Positions 11,732 through 21,298 of a stretch of 64,000 bases of DNA are shown piece after piece. Source of the stretch: Deinococcus piscis (GTDB lineage Bacteria > Deinococcota > Deinococci > Deinococcales > Deinococcaceae); the NCBI RefSeq assembly GCF_014653275.1, contig NZ_BNAL01000010.1, positions 1 through 64,000 of the forward strand. Reading direction: 5' to 3'. Below the pieces are notes generated by a model that was given only the letters and a program-made list of their open reading frames with translations, did no database searches and was not told the origin of the DNA. Positions within the stretch are counted from its first letter, which is position 1. The number at the start of each line of letters is the position of its first letter. A program made the position numbers and the translations under genes.

Positions 11732-12169
11732 ATGACCCAACACAGCGCCGGCAACCCCAACGCCCTGAACCTGATCCCTGACCCCCAGCTGCTCGAAGCG
11801 GCGCAGGTCGCCTTTAAGCAGGCGTATGCGCCCTACTCCAAGTTCCATGTGGGGGCCGCGCTGCGCAGCGAAAGCGGACAGATTTACTTCGGGGCCAACG
11901 TGGAAAATGCCTCCTACGGCCTGACCCGCTGCGCCGAGCAGAGCGCCGTGCAGACGCTCGCCACCCGGGGTGAGCGCCACTTTAGTGACATCGTGGTGTA
12001 CTCCGAAGCCGAGCCGCCCGCCAGCCCCTGCGGCGCTTGCCGCCAGATTCTGTTTGAATTTGCTCCCGAGGCCCGCGTGGTCTGCGTGAACCACAAGGGC
12101 GACATCATCAGTGGATACGTGCGCGATTTCCTGCCGCACGGCTTCCGCCTGGAAAACGCCGAAGGCTGA
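11732..12169 (+). CDS. cdd: Cytidine deaminase
   Basis: This 145-residue zinc enzyme converts cytidine or deoxycytidine to the uridine form in pyrimidine salvage. Zinc ligands and the proton shuttle are C67-A-E69 in TRCAEQSA and C100-x-x-C103 in SPCGACRQ. The substrate-binding KFHVGAAL and FGANVENASYG motifs are intact. Length matches homotetrameric bacterial enzymes. The start is six bases after a TACACT box, so it is probably leaderless. Confidence 0.95.
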   Translation: MTQHSAGNPNALNLIPDPQLLEAAQVAFKQAYAPYSKFHVGAALRSESGQIYFGANVENASYGLTRCAEQSAVQTLATRGERHFSDIVVYSEAEPPASPCGACRQILFEFAPEARVVCVNHKGDIISGYVRDFLPHGFRLENAEG

Positions 12170-12186
12170 GCCCGTATACTGCCCGC

Positions 12187-12360
12187 ATGCTGCTGTGGGT
12201 GGTGGTCGGATTTATCGTGCTGAGCGCGGCTGGGGTATTGTCACTGACCTTCGGAGCGCTGCGAACCTCGCCGCAGGTGGGCATCTTCCGGCTGATTGCT
12301 GCCGTGCAGTTCCTGGCGGCGGTCATCCTGGCCGGTGCCCGGCTGACTGGCAACGCCTGA
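12187..12360 (+). CDS. Small membrane protein, 57 aa
   Basis: Short open frame (ATG 12187, stop TGA 12358-12360) encoding two hydrophobic segments, LLWVVVGFIVLSAAGVLSL and FRLIAAVQFLAAVILAG, joined by a short basic turn. A consensus TATACT at 12175-12180 lies 6 nt before the ATG with no Shine-Dalgarno, the same leaderless signature as neighbouring genes. This supports it as a real gene. It is followed after 23 nt by the metallo-hydrolase gene. No family recognised; a two-helix inner-membrane protein of unknown role. Confidence 0.7.
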   Translation: MLLWVVVGFIVLSAAGVLSLTFGALRTSPQVGIFRLIAAVQFLAAVILAGARLTGNA

Positions 12361-12383
12361 ACCGGGAAAAGGAAACATGCAAC

Positions 12384-13301
12384 ATGCAGAACTTTGAACC
12401 GCAGACCATTGACCTGAACTTTCAGGCCACGCCGGGCGTGATTGCCGTCTATGCCTGGGACACGGGCGACGGCCTGGCGCTGGTAGACACTGGCCCCGGC
12501 AGCACACTCGAAGCGCTGGAAGCTGGACTAGGGCAGCTGGGGGCCGTGTGGGCCGATGTGCGCCACATCCTGCTGACCCACATTCACTTTGACCATGCAG
12601 GCGCGGCGGGGCAGCTGCTGGAACTGTCGCCCCACGCCCGGCTGTATGTCCACGAGCGCGGTGCGCGGCACATGGTGGACCCCGAGCGGCTATACGCCAG
12701 CGCCGCGCAGATTTACGGCGACCAGATGGAAGCCCTGTGGGGCGAGATGCGCCCGCTGGACGCAGACCGCCTGACCGCGCTGGCAGGCGGCGAAACCCTG
12801 CGCCTGGGCCGCGCTGAAGTGCGGGCACTGTACACGCCGGGGCACGCTGTTCACCACCTGGCCTACGTGGCAGGCGACGAGCTGTATACCGGCGATGTGG
12901 GCGGGATTCGGCTGGACCCGCGCCAGCCCACCCGGCCCCCCACGCCGCCGCCCGATATTGACCTGGCCGCCTGGCAGGCAAGCGCCGCGCTGCTGCGGGA
13001 GCTGGATGTGCGCCGGTTGCACCTGGCCCATTTCGGCACCTACGCGCAGGACGCAGAGCACTGGGACGCCCTGCTGGCCCACCTGGCCGAAGAAGCCGAG
13101 TGGATGCGTGAACGCCTGGCGCAGGGCAAAGACCCAGCCGAGCTGTATGAGCCATTTACCGAGTGGGTGCTGGAGCAGGTGGAAAGCAGTGTGCCGGGCC
13201 TGGCAGCGGCTTACCGCTTTGCTTCACCGCCCGCCATGAATGTGATGGGTCTGGCCCGCTACTGGGCCAAGCAGCAAGCCCGAACAGGAGAAACGACATG
13301 A
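12384..13301 (+). CDS. Metallo-beta-lactamase fold hydrolase
   Basis: This 305-residue protein has the MBL signature H66-x-H68-x-D70-H71 in LLTHIHFDHAG, then YTPGHAVHHL (third His), YTGDVGGIRL (bridging Asp) and a late HLAHFGTY (last His). The distal helical region (about 200-290) resembles glyoxalase II-like hydrolases that act on thioesters or similar small substrates. ATG 12384 is chosen since AAAAGGAAA precedes it. The purD start follows after a short gap, so cotranscription is likely. The natural substrate cannot be deduced. Confidence 0.88.
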   Translation: MQNFEPQTIDLNFQATPGVIAVYAWDTGDGLALVDTGPGSTLEALEAGLGQLGAVWADVRHILLTHIHFDHAGAAGQLLELSPHARLYVHERGARHMVDPERLYASAAQIYGDQMEALWGEMRPLDADRLTALAGGETLRLGRAEVRALYTPGHAVHHLAYVAGDELYTGDVGGIRLDPRQPTRPPTPPPDIDLAAWQASAALLRELDVRRLHLAHFGTYAQDAEHWDALLAHLAEEAEWMRERLAQGKDPAELYEPFTEWVLEQVESSVPGLAAAYRFASPPAMNVMGLARYWAKQQARTGETT

Positions 13302-13311
13302 GGAAAAACAA

Positions 13312-14568
13312 GTGAACGTCCTTGTGGTGGGCAGCGGTGCCCGAGAACACGCCATCGCACAGGCCTGCGCGCGCAGTGGGCATCAGGTTGTCTGCACGCC
13401 AGGCAATCCAGGCATCGCCGGGGTGGCCGAAGTGGTGCACTGGCCGCAGGACAATGCCTCACTGGTGGCCCTGGCCCGGGAGCGGGGGGCCGAGCTGGTG
13501 ATTGTCGGGCCAGAAGCCTATCTGGCCCAGGGACTGGCCGACGAGCTGCGGGCGGCGGGTATACCCACCTTTGGTCCCAGCAAGAAAGCCGCGCAAATCG
13601 AAAGCGACAAGGCCTGGAGCAAAGCTTTTATGGAGCGCTGCGGCGTGCCGACTGCCGCGCACCAATCCTTCGAGACGTTGGACGCGGCGCTGGCCTACCT
13701 GGACACCCAGCCGCTGCCCACCGTGATCAAGGACGCGGGTCTGCGGGCGGGCAAAGGCGTGACCATCGCGCACACCCGCGAGGAAGCCAGGGCCGCATTA
13801 CATGCCATCTTTGAGCAGCAAAATGCGGCGGTGGTCATCGAGGAATTCATGACCGGGCAAGAAGTCTCGGTGCTGGCACTCACCGACGGCGAACACTTTG
13901 CCCTGACCCCGCCCAGTCAGGACCACAAGACGATTGGCGAGGGAGACACCGGCCCGATGACCGGCGGCATGGGCGTCATCTGCCCCTTTCCGGTGAGTGA
14001 CGCGGACATGGAGACCATCCGGCGCGACGTGATAGAGCGCACGCTGGCCGGGCTAAGGGCCGAAGGATTGCCCTTTTGCGGTGTGCTGTACGCTGGGCTC
14101 ATGCTGACCCCGCAGGGTCCCAAAGTGGTGGAGTTCAACGCCCGCTTTGGTGACCCGGAAGCCGAAGCAGTGCTGCCGCTGCTGGAAAGCGACCTGGCAG
14201 CGCACGCCCTGGCTGCCGCCCAGGGCCAGCTTGACCCGGCAGCCGTGCGCTGGAAGGAGGAGGCCAGCGCCGTGATCATCCTGGCGGCTCCCGGTTATCC
14301 GGGCACGCCCGCCAAAGGCATCCCCCTGACCCTGCCCGAGACAGCGGCGGGCGAGTTCATCTTCCACGCGGGCACCGCCGAGCAAGCGGGCCAGCTGGTC
14401 AGCAATGGCGGGCGTGTGCTGGCCGTGACCGCCACTGCCCCCGAGCTGCCGGAAGCCCTGGCACGCGCCTATGCACTGGCGGACCGGGTGGGCTTTGAGG
14501 GCGCACAGCTGCGCCGCGACATCGGCTCCCGCATCGGCCTGGGCCGGGCGCGGCAGGAGGAGCCGTGA
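13312..14568 (+). CDS. purD: Phosphoribosylamine-glycine ligase (GAR synthetase)
   Basis: This 418-residue ATP-grasp enzyme of de novo purine synthesis joins glycine to phosphoribosylamine. Visible motifs are NVLVVGSGAREHAIAQA at the N-terminus, IVGPEAYLAQGLADEL, the ATP-grasp LPTVIKDAGLRAGKGVTIA, VIEEFMTGQEVSVL, QDHKTIGEGDTGPMTGGMG, and EFNARFGDPEAEAVLPLL. Start is GTG 13312 with AGGAAAAACA upstream. The stop overlaps the next gene's GTG by four bases (GTGA). Other pur genes are not adjacent. Confidence 0.96.
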   Translation: MNVLVVGSGAREHAIAQACARSGHQVVCTPGNPGIAGVAEVVHWPQDNASLVALARERGAELVIVGPEAYLAQGLADELRAAGIPTFGPSKKAAQIESDKAWSKAFMERCGVPTAAHQSFETLDAALAYLDTQPLPTVIKDAGLRAGKGVTIAHTREEARAALHAIFEQQNAAVVIEEFMTGQEVSVLALTDGEHFALTPPSQDHKTIGEGDTGPMTGGMGVICPFPVSDADMETIRRDVIERTLAGLRAEGLPFCGVLYAGLMLTPQGPKVVEFNARFGDPEAEAVLPLLESDLAAHALAAAQGQLDPAAVRWKEEASAVIILAAPGYPGTPAKGIPLTLPETAAGEFIFHAGTAEQAGQLVSNGGRVLAVTATAPELPEALARAYALADRVGFEGAQLRRDIGSRIGLGRARQEEP

Positions 14569-14855
14569 CCGATGCAGAGGGGCCACACCACACCGGGGGG
14601 GCGCCGGGTCAGGAGCAAGAGCAATCGCAGGCCGAAGGGGCAGCCCGCCTCACCCCGCAGCAGCTGGACGCCCTGGGCCAGCATCTGGTCTGGCGCATTG
14701 GCCGCGATGACCTGACCGATGAAGTGGTCGTGCGGGTGGGCTACGCCAGCGCGGCGGGCCAGTTTGCAGCGCTCAGCCGCCTGCGCAGTGTTCCCGACGC
14801 CGACTTGGAGCAGGCGCTGGCCGCCGGGCAGATTCGGCTGGAGTGGGTCGAATGA
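14565..14855 (+). CDS. Conserved hypothetical protein, DUF3248-like
   Basis: This 96-residue protein begins at GTG 14565 overlapping the purD stop, and its own stop overlaps the next start by ATGA. The first 25 residues are polar low-complexity. The compact remainder (LTPQQLDALGQHLVWRIGRDDL, VVVRVGYASAAGQF, LRLEWVE-type ending) has the size of a small alpha/beta domain. It recalls the Deinococcus-Thermus family DUF3248, which I name only tentatively. Tight coupling to purD and the following gene suggests a shared operon. Confidence 0.8.
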   Translation: MTDAEGPHHTGGAPGQEQEQSQAEGAARLTPQQLDALGQHLVWRIGRDDLTDEVVVRVGYASAAGQFAALSRLRSVPDADLEQALAAGQIRLEWVE

Positions 14856-15340
14856 TGCAGTTCGGTGCCCGGCAGGTCTTTACGCTGCACCACCCCGGTG
14901 ACCGGGCCGCTGCGCTGGCCTGGGCGCGGGCCGCTGAGCGGGCACTGGCACAGGTCACTTTTCTCCAGGACGTCCAGCTGGACAGCCACACGCTGAGCGG
15001 TGAGCTGCGCGTCCCCGTACCCCTGCTGGGCGAAATCACACTGCCCTTTGCCAGTCTGCTGACCGCCACCGAGTCAGGAGCTGACCTGACGCCCCAGCCC
15101 CTGACAGAGCGGCGCGGCTGGGTTGAGGTGAACGGCCAGGCAGTGGTGGGAGAACCGGCGCAGACCGCAGGCGGCACCCCAGTGGAGCTGAGCTTCGACT
15201 TTCAGGCTTTTTTGCGCCTGCCCGACAGCGGCAATCTTGGTGGAGCCGCCTTCGAAAAGATGGTGCGGGCCACCGCTCAGCGCACCATCGAGCGCGTGCT
15301 GACCGAGCTGCCGGGGCAGCTCCAGGCAAGCATGAACTAA
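14852..15340 (+). CDS. Conserved hypothetical protein, DUF3809-like
   Basis: This 162-residue soluble protein starts at ATG 14852 inside the upstream stop (ATGA). The first two-thirds are strand-rich with LSGELRVPVPLLGEITLPF. The end (GGAAFEKMVRATAQRTIERVL) is a helix typical of lipid- or ligand-binding small folds such as START/SRPBCC-like proteins. It may belong to the Deinococcus-Thermus DUF3809 family, a tentative memory-based assignment. It terminates at a hairpin shared with the convergent gene. Confidence 0.78.
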   Translation: MMQFGARQVFTLHHPGDRAAALAWARAAERALAQVTFLQDVQLDSHTLSGELRVPVPLLGEITLPFASLLTATESGADLTPQPLTERRGWVEVNGQAVVGEPAQTAGGTPVELSFDFQAFLRLPDSGNLGGAAFEKMVRATAQRTIERVLTELPGQLQASMN

Positions 15341-15341
15341 A

Positions 15342-15376
15342 GCGGGCAGGGACACAGCGTGTGCATCCCTACCCGC
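15342..15376. terminator. Hairpin between convergent genes
   Basis: GCGGG-c-AGGGA on the left pairs with TCCCT-a-CCCGC on the right, directly after the plus-strand stop and 14 nt before the end of the minus-strand gene. No long T run is present. It most likely ends transcription in both directions. Confidence 0.6.
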
Positions 15377-15389
15377 CCGAGAGGCGAGC

Positions 15390-15794
15390 TTACTTCAGCC
15401 AGCACCACTCGTTGAATTCGTAGCCGCTGAGGTACACGTAGCGGTCCGCCATCTTGTCACCGTCTATCTCCACCAGGCGAATAAACGAAATGGGGCTGTC
15501 CTTGACGGTCTTCAGCAGCTTGAAGGTGCTGCCCTCTTCGGCAATGCCTTCCTTCAAGGAAGCCATCAACTCATCATTGACTTCAAGGTTCTCCTGATAG
15601 TTCAGATTATAGGGGCGACCATCTTCATCGGCGTCCAGCGAAGCTCCATAAGTGTCCGCCTCGCAGCTACCTAGCTTTTGCTGTTGAATCAAGGCATTGA
15701 ATTGAGGGTTGTTGTCTTCCTCGACCAGGTCAACCTGAGCACTGGCCAGGGGAAGACTGAGAGCAAGGACCAACACCGCTATGAGTTTTTTCAT
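15390..15794 (-). CDS. Small exported protein of unknown function
   Basis: This 134-residue protein has a clear signal peptide (MKKLIAVLVLALSLPLASAQ, cleavage after ASA). The mature part is acidic, with two cysteines (one in KLGSCEADTYG, one in the terminal EWCWLK) that could form a disulfide. No family recognised. TAAAGT (15801-15806) lies 6 nt before the ATG, the leaderless pattern; an AAAGGAG sits too far upstream to serve as ribosome-binding site. It stands alone. Confidence 0.8.
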   Translation of the reverse strand: MKKLIAVLVLALSLPLASAQVDLVEEDNNPQFNALIQQQKLGSCEADTYGASLDADEDGRPYNLNYQENLEVNDELMASLKEGIAEEGSTFKLLKTVKDSPISFIRLVEIDGDKMADRYVYLSGYEFNEWCWLK

Positions 15795-15858
15795 GTTTCT
15801 ACTTTAGCGCTCCTTTGTGGGCCTATCCTCCCCTACCTGGGGGCAACCAGCGGCCTTC

Positions 15859-17537
<1,679 letters not shown>

Positions 17538-17541
<4 letters not shown>

Positions 17542-18329
17542 TCAGCTGTATCCTGCCCCGGAGCGCCCGGCACGTCCGCAGATTGCGCCTGCACGCCCTG
17601 CTTCACTTTCCACTGCACCTGGCGCAGCAGGCCCCGGAACAGCCGACTTTCGGCGCTGGACATCTGGGCACGGTCCAGCATCAGCCGCCACAGCCGCAGC
17701 GTGTGCCGGGCACGCACGGCGTCGGTGTAGCCGGTCAGGTGCATCACATCCACCAGGTGCGCGTACATGTCTTCCATCTCGCCGCGGGTGGCCGTCTTGC
17801 GCTCGCCGCTGGCCGGTTCCTCGCCGCCCTGCAGGAACTCGTAAGTGACCAGCAGGACCGCCTGGGCCAGGTTCAGGCTGGCGTAGTCGGCGGTGGGAAT
17901 CCGCACCGTGGCCTGGCACTGCTCCAGGTCAGCGTTCAGCAGCCCGGTTTCTTCGGGGCCGAACACCAGCGCCGGAGACGCCGCCGCCCGCACGCGCCCA
18001 CGCAGCGCCGCCGGATGCTGGGGCCGGGGCATGTCGGCCCGCTCCCGCGCCGAGGTGCCGATGCTCAGGTCACGGTCGGCCAGCGCCTCGGCCAGCGTGG
18101 CGTAGACCGGGGCACGTTCCAGCAACTCTTCGGCGTGCACAGCAAAAGCGCGGGCTTCTTTGCTGAGGTGGTCACAGCGCGGGGCCACCAACCGCAGGTC
18201 AGACGCGCCCATGTTCAGCATGGCGCGGGCCGCCGAGCCGATGTTGCCGGGCGTCTTGGGCGACACCAGCACCACCGCGAGGCTGGAAGCGTGCGAAAGG
18301 TCAGACTGCTCAGAAACGGGGCGGGTCAC
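17538..18329 (-). CDS. trmJ: tRNA/rRNA 2'-O-methyltransferase, TrmJ-like SPOUT
   Basis: This 263-residue SPOUT enzyme probably methylates ribose at tRNA position 32. The family motifs are VVLVSPKTPGNIGSAARAMLNMG, DLRLVAPR, VFGPEETGLLN, and the knot segment IPTADYASLNLAQAVLLVTYE. The C-terminal helical extension (about 185-263) is typical of TrmJ, not TrmH. A TAACAT box 7 nt before the GTG indicates a leaderless start. It is the first gene of a two-gene unit with the histidine kinase. Confidence 0.87.
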
Positions 18330-18384
18330 GGGGAGGATGTTAGCGCTTGAGGACGGGAAGGAGGGGCTCTCCGCAGGCAGGAAA

Positions 18385-19023
18385 TTACGCTGCCGGGCGC
18401 TTGGTCAGGAGCAGACTGGCACCCAGACCAACCAGGAGGCCGCCCAGTGCTTTTTGAATGCGGCCCGCCATGACGGGGCGCTGCTGAAGACCCAGTCTGA
18501 TGTGTTCAGCAACTTGAGCCAGCAGCGAGTAGAACAGCAGGCTCACCACAAAGTTCACCAGCCCCAGCTGGACAATCTGTAGCGTGACCTGCCCCTGCTC
18601 TGGCCGGACAAACTGGGGCAACACCGCCATAAAAAAGAGAACGGCTTTGGGGTTGAGCGCATTGCCGAGGAATCCCTGCTGGAGCAGCTGCCAGGGAGTC
18701 CTATGGGGCCTTTCAGCGTCACCCAACTCCAAGTGACCACGCTGCCGCCAGGTCTGAATCCCCAGATACATCAGGTAGGCGGCACCTATCAACTTGACGG
18801 CCCCAAAAAGCGTGGCCGAGGCCAGCACGATGGCCGTGAGGCCCAGCAAGGCCGCCAAGATATGCACCCCGTATCCCAGACACACGCCCAGGGCCGTCAG
18901 CACTCCGCCGCGCTTGCCATGCGAAAGGGTATTGCCCAAGACCAGCAATGCGTCAGGGCCAGGAACGGCAATGGCGACAAGGACCGCCACTGCAAATGTA
19001 GCCATAATGGACAGGTCGGCCAT
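18385..19023 (-). CDS. LysE/RhtB family amino-acid exporter
   Basis: This 212-residue polytopic inner-membrane protein carries the LysE/RhtB hallmark VAIAVPGPDALLVLGNTL near the N-terminus and GVLTALGVCLGYGVH. About six hydrophobic helices follow, with FLGNALNPKAVLFFMAVLPQF in the middle. It likely exports homoserine, threonine or a related amino acid; the substrate cannot be told. AGAGGTGA precedes the ATG by a normal distance, so this start is ribosome-binding-site driven. Confidence 0.9.
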   Translation of the reverse strand: MADLSIMATFAVAVLVAIAVPGPDALLVLGNTLSHGKRGGVLTALGVCLGYGVHILAALLGLTAIVLASATLFGAVKLIGAAYLMYLGIQTWRQRGHLELGDAERPHRTPWQLLQQGFLGNALNPKAVLFFMAVLPQFVRPEQGQVTLQIVQLGLVNFVVSLLFYSLLAQVAEHIRLGLQQRPVMAGRIQKALGGLLVGLGASLLLTKRPAA

Positions 19024-19112
19024 CTGAATTCACCTCTGTGCGGAGGCTCTCCGCCGGGAAAGTGTTGGTGTGGGAGAGGCAGTTGCCTTGAGCTACGTCT
19101 CGGCGCGTCGGC

Positions 19113-19257
19113 CTAGAGCAGGTCTACAAATGACGTGGTGCGGGAAAAAGCATACTACTCTGTTGCCGCCGTGTTAGCGTGCCTTGCAGCCGCTTCCCGC
19201 GAGCTGGAGCAGCCTGCTCGGTGCCAAGACACTTCGGCTTTTTGTCACGTGCTCTAG
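19113..19257. repeat. Possible small mobile-element remnant bounded by CTAGAGCA
   Basis: A 145-bp segment starts with CTAGAGCA (19113-19120) and ends with its complement TGCTCTAG (19250-19257), whose last bases overlap the wecG stop codon. Inside, 19128-19151 matches 46818-46841 with one mismatch over 24 nt. No coding capacity is visible. A MITE-like remnant or a complex 3' structure are both possible. Confidence 0.35.
19128..19151. repeat. 24-nt dispersed repeat, copy 1
   Basis: Begins AAATGACGTGGTGCGGG and ends GAAAAAGC. It matches 46818-46841 at 23 of 24 positions and lies in a non-coding gap 3' of a minus-strand gene, as does copy 2. Confidence 0.6.
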
Positions 19258-20021
19258 CCGCGCCGCTTCTCCGCCAGCACGAACGGCACGAACCGCGCCA
19301 GCTTGGGCGCACGGCCCCAGCGTGAGCGGTCTGAGGCGATACGCCAGATGAACTCTACGCCCGCCCTCCGGGTCCACTCCGGGGCCAGCTCGGCGGTGCC
19401 TGCCAGCACGTCCAGCGTGCCGCCGCAGCCAATGGCCACAGGCACGCCCATTTCATGCCGGAACGCTTCGTTGAACTTTTCCTGGCGGCCCCCGCCCATG
19501 CCGGTCAGCAGCAGGTGCGGGCGGGCAGCGCGGATCAGCGCAGCGATTTCGGCGTCCTGCTCGGGGCGGAAGTAGCCGTGATGGTGCCCCGCCACCGTGA
19601 CGCCGTAGTCATGAAAGCTGCGCTGCGCCGCCCGCGCCGCCACGCCGGGTTCACCGTCCACGCCGGGCTTGCCCCCCAGAAAGAACACCCGCAGCTCTGG
19701 CCCATGCTGCTGCATCAGCCCCTGCGCGATGTCCACGCCGGGAGCGCGGGGCAGCTCACAGCCCAGCAGTTGTTGCGCGGCCCAGACGATGCCCACCCCG
19801 TCAGCCGTGACCAGATCAGCGGCCTGGATGACCCGCACAAAGTCGGGGTCCTGGCGGCTGTCCATCACAAATTCGGGGTTCAGCGTGACCACCGTGTGCG
19901 GCGTAGGCGCGGGGGCAAACATCCAGCCGCTCAGAATGTCCAGCGTCTCCGGCAGGCTGGGGGCATCCAGCGGCAGGTCAAACAGGGTCAGGCGTTCAGG
20001 GCGGGCAGCGGCGTCGGTCAC
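19254..20021 (-). CDS. WecG/TagA/CpsF family glycosyltransferase (GT26)
   Basis: This 255-residue membrane-associated glycosyltransferase adds a sugar to a lipid-linked acceptor in surface polysaccharide synthesis. Family features are VVTLNPEFVMDSRQDPDF, AADLVTADGVGIVWAA, LRVFFLGGKPGV, LLLTGMGGGRQEKF, and the C-terminal RRAGVEFIWRIASDRSRWGR. Length is typical. Start is GTG 20021, six bases after TAGACT (20028-20033). It is divergent from the GNAT gene. Acceptor and donor are unknown. Confidence 0.93.
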   Translation of the reverse strand: MTDAAARPERLTLFDLPLDAPSLPETLDILSGWMFAPAPTPHTVVTLNPEFVMDSRQDPDFVRVIQAADLVTADGVGIVWAAQQLLGCELPRAPGVDIAQGLMQQHGPELRVFFLGGKPGVDGEPGVAARAAQRSFHDYGVTVAGHHHGYFRPEQDAEIAALIRAARPHLLLTGMGGGRQEKFNEAFRHEMGVPVAIGCGGTLDVLAGTAELAPEWTRRAGVEFIWRIASDRSRWGRAPKLARFVPFVLAEKRRG

Positions 20022-20052
20022 GGGCTCAGTCTAACGGGCCTAAGCTGTGGGA
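20022..20052. promoter_or_regulatory. 31-bp divergent leaderless promoter pair
   Basis: TAGACT (20028-20033, minus) is 6 nt from the glycosyltransferase GTG, and TAAGCT (20041-20046, plus) is 6 nt from the GNAT ATG. The -35 region of each promoter must lie inside the coding sequence of the opposite gene. Confidence 0.6.
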
Positions 20053-20688
20053 ATGACTGTCCGCCTGCGCCCCCCAGCCCCCGCTGACCTAGCAGCGCTG
20101 GGCCGTGTGGCCTACGAAACTGGATTTTTTGGAGGCAGCGCCGCCCGCTATTTTCCCGACCGGCGGCTGTTTGCGCTGCTGTGGGTGTGGCCGTATCTGC
20201 ACGGCGCGGGCGGGCCTGGTTGCCGCATCGCTGAGGACAAACACGGGCAGGTGCTGGGCTATGTCCTGGGATCAGCCGACCCGGTCCGCTACCGCGCCGC
20301 GCTCGCGCAGGCAGGAGTACTGGGCCTACTCGCCAGCGTGGGCGGCGAAGTGCGGCGGCCCCTGGCCTGCTGGGGCTATCTGGCGCGGCTGGGGCGCTGG
20401 GGCAGCCCGCACGCCAGCGAAGAGCTGTACCCGGCCCACCTGCACATCAACCTGCTGCCAGCGGCGCGGGGGCTGGGCCTGGGCCGCACGCTGCTCACAG
20501 CGCATCTGGACGCCCTGCGGGCGGCGGGGGTGCCGGGCGTGCAGCTCTCGACCACTGCCGAGAACGGCGCGGCCCTGCGGCTGTACCGCCGCTGCGGGTT
20601 CGAGGTGCTGGCCCGCCAGCCAACGGACCTGTGGCGGCCCTGGCTGGGGCGCACCACCGAGCATCTGACGCTGGGGCTACGGCTGTAG
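20053..20688 (+). CDS. GNAT-family N-acetyltransferase
   Basis: This 211-residue acetyl-CoA-dependent acetyltransferase of unknown substrate has the GNAT beta-strand core CRIAEDKHGQVLGYVLG. Motif A is LHINLLPAARGLGLGRTLL, with the pyrophosphate-binding R/Q-x-x-G-x-G/A variant. The late VQLSTTAENGAALRLYRRCGFEV is also typical. A central insertion (about 80-125) is unusual. ATG 20053 is preferred over GTG 20047, because the TAAGCT box would leave no spacer before the GTG. Confidence 0.88.
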   Translation: MTVRLRPPAPADLAALGRVAYETGFFGGSAARYFPDRRLFALLWVWPYLHGAGGPGCRIAEDKHGQVLGYVLGSADPVRYRAALAQAGVLGLLASVGGEVRRPLACWGYLARLGRWGSPHASEELYPAHLHINLLPAARGLGLGRTLLTAHLDALRAAGVPGVQLSTTAENGAALRLYRRCGFEVLARQPTDLWRPWLGRTTEHLTLGLRL

Positions 20689-20753
20689 CGATACTGAAGC
20701 TGGGACTGGAAATGGGCTCAGCAATTCGTTGCGGTGTAGAGCAGACAATGGAA

Positions 20754-21176
20754 TTACCCCTCTCCCTGCAAGGTCAGCGTGAGCGTGCGCGCCCCGCCCC
20801 GGTCACGGTGCTCACACAGGTACACGCCCTGCCAAGTGCCCAGGTGCAGCCGGCCCGCCCGCACCGGCAAGGTCAGCGACGGCCCCAGCAGCGCCGCCTT
20901 GAGGTGAGCGGGCATGTCGTCGGGGCCTTCGTCGGTGTGGGTGTAGTGCGGGTAGCTTTCGGGCACCAGGTCCGAGAAGAACCGCTCGAAGTCGCGCCGC
21001 ACGTCCGGGCTGGCGTTCTCATTCAGGCTGAGGCTGGCGCTGGTGTGCCGAATGAACACATGCAGCAGCCCCACCTTCAGCCTGCGCAGCTCCGGCAGGG
21101 CCGCTTCTATGTCGCGGGTAATCAGGTGGAAACCGCGTGGATAGGGCCTGAGGGTCAAGTCGGTCTGGTGCCACAT
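20754..21176 (-). CDS. YjbQ family protein (UPF0047)
   Basis: This 140-residue compact protein of the UPF0047/YjbQ family shows GLLHVFIRHTSASLSLNENASPDVRRDFERFF, YPHYTHTDEGPDDMPAHLKAALLG and GTWQGVYLCEHR. These contain the conserved His, Asp and Glu metal-site residues. Some members have been reported to have weak thiamin-phosphate synthase activity, but the physiological role is open. A TAGACT box at 21184-21189 lies 7 nt before the ATG, suggesting leaderless expression. Confidence 0.92.
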   Translation of the reverse strand: MWHQTDLTLRPYPRGFHLITRDIEAALPELRRLKVGLLHVFIRHTSASLSLNENASPDVRRDFERFFSDLVPESYPHYTHTDEGPDDMPAHLKAALLGPSLTLPVRAGRLHLGTWQGVYLCEHRDRGGARTLTLTLQGEG

Positions 21177-21298
21177 GGCGGGCAGTCTAGCGGGGAGTCA
21201 AGCGAGGGGAGCCGTTCACTACTGCGCCGCCTGGCCGGTTCAGATGGAATGAACGCGGGCAAGCGGCACGCCTTGTCTCACACCTTCCGCCTTAGACC

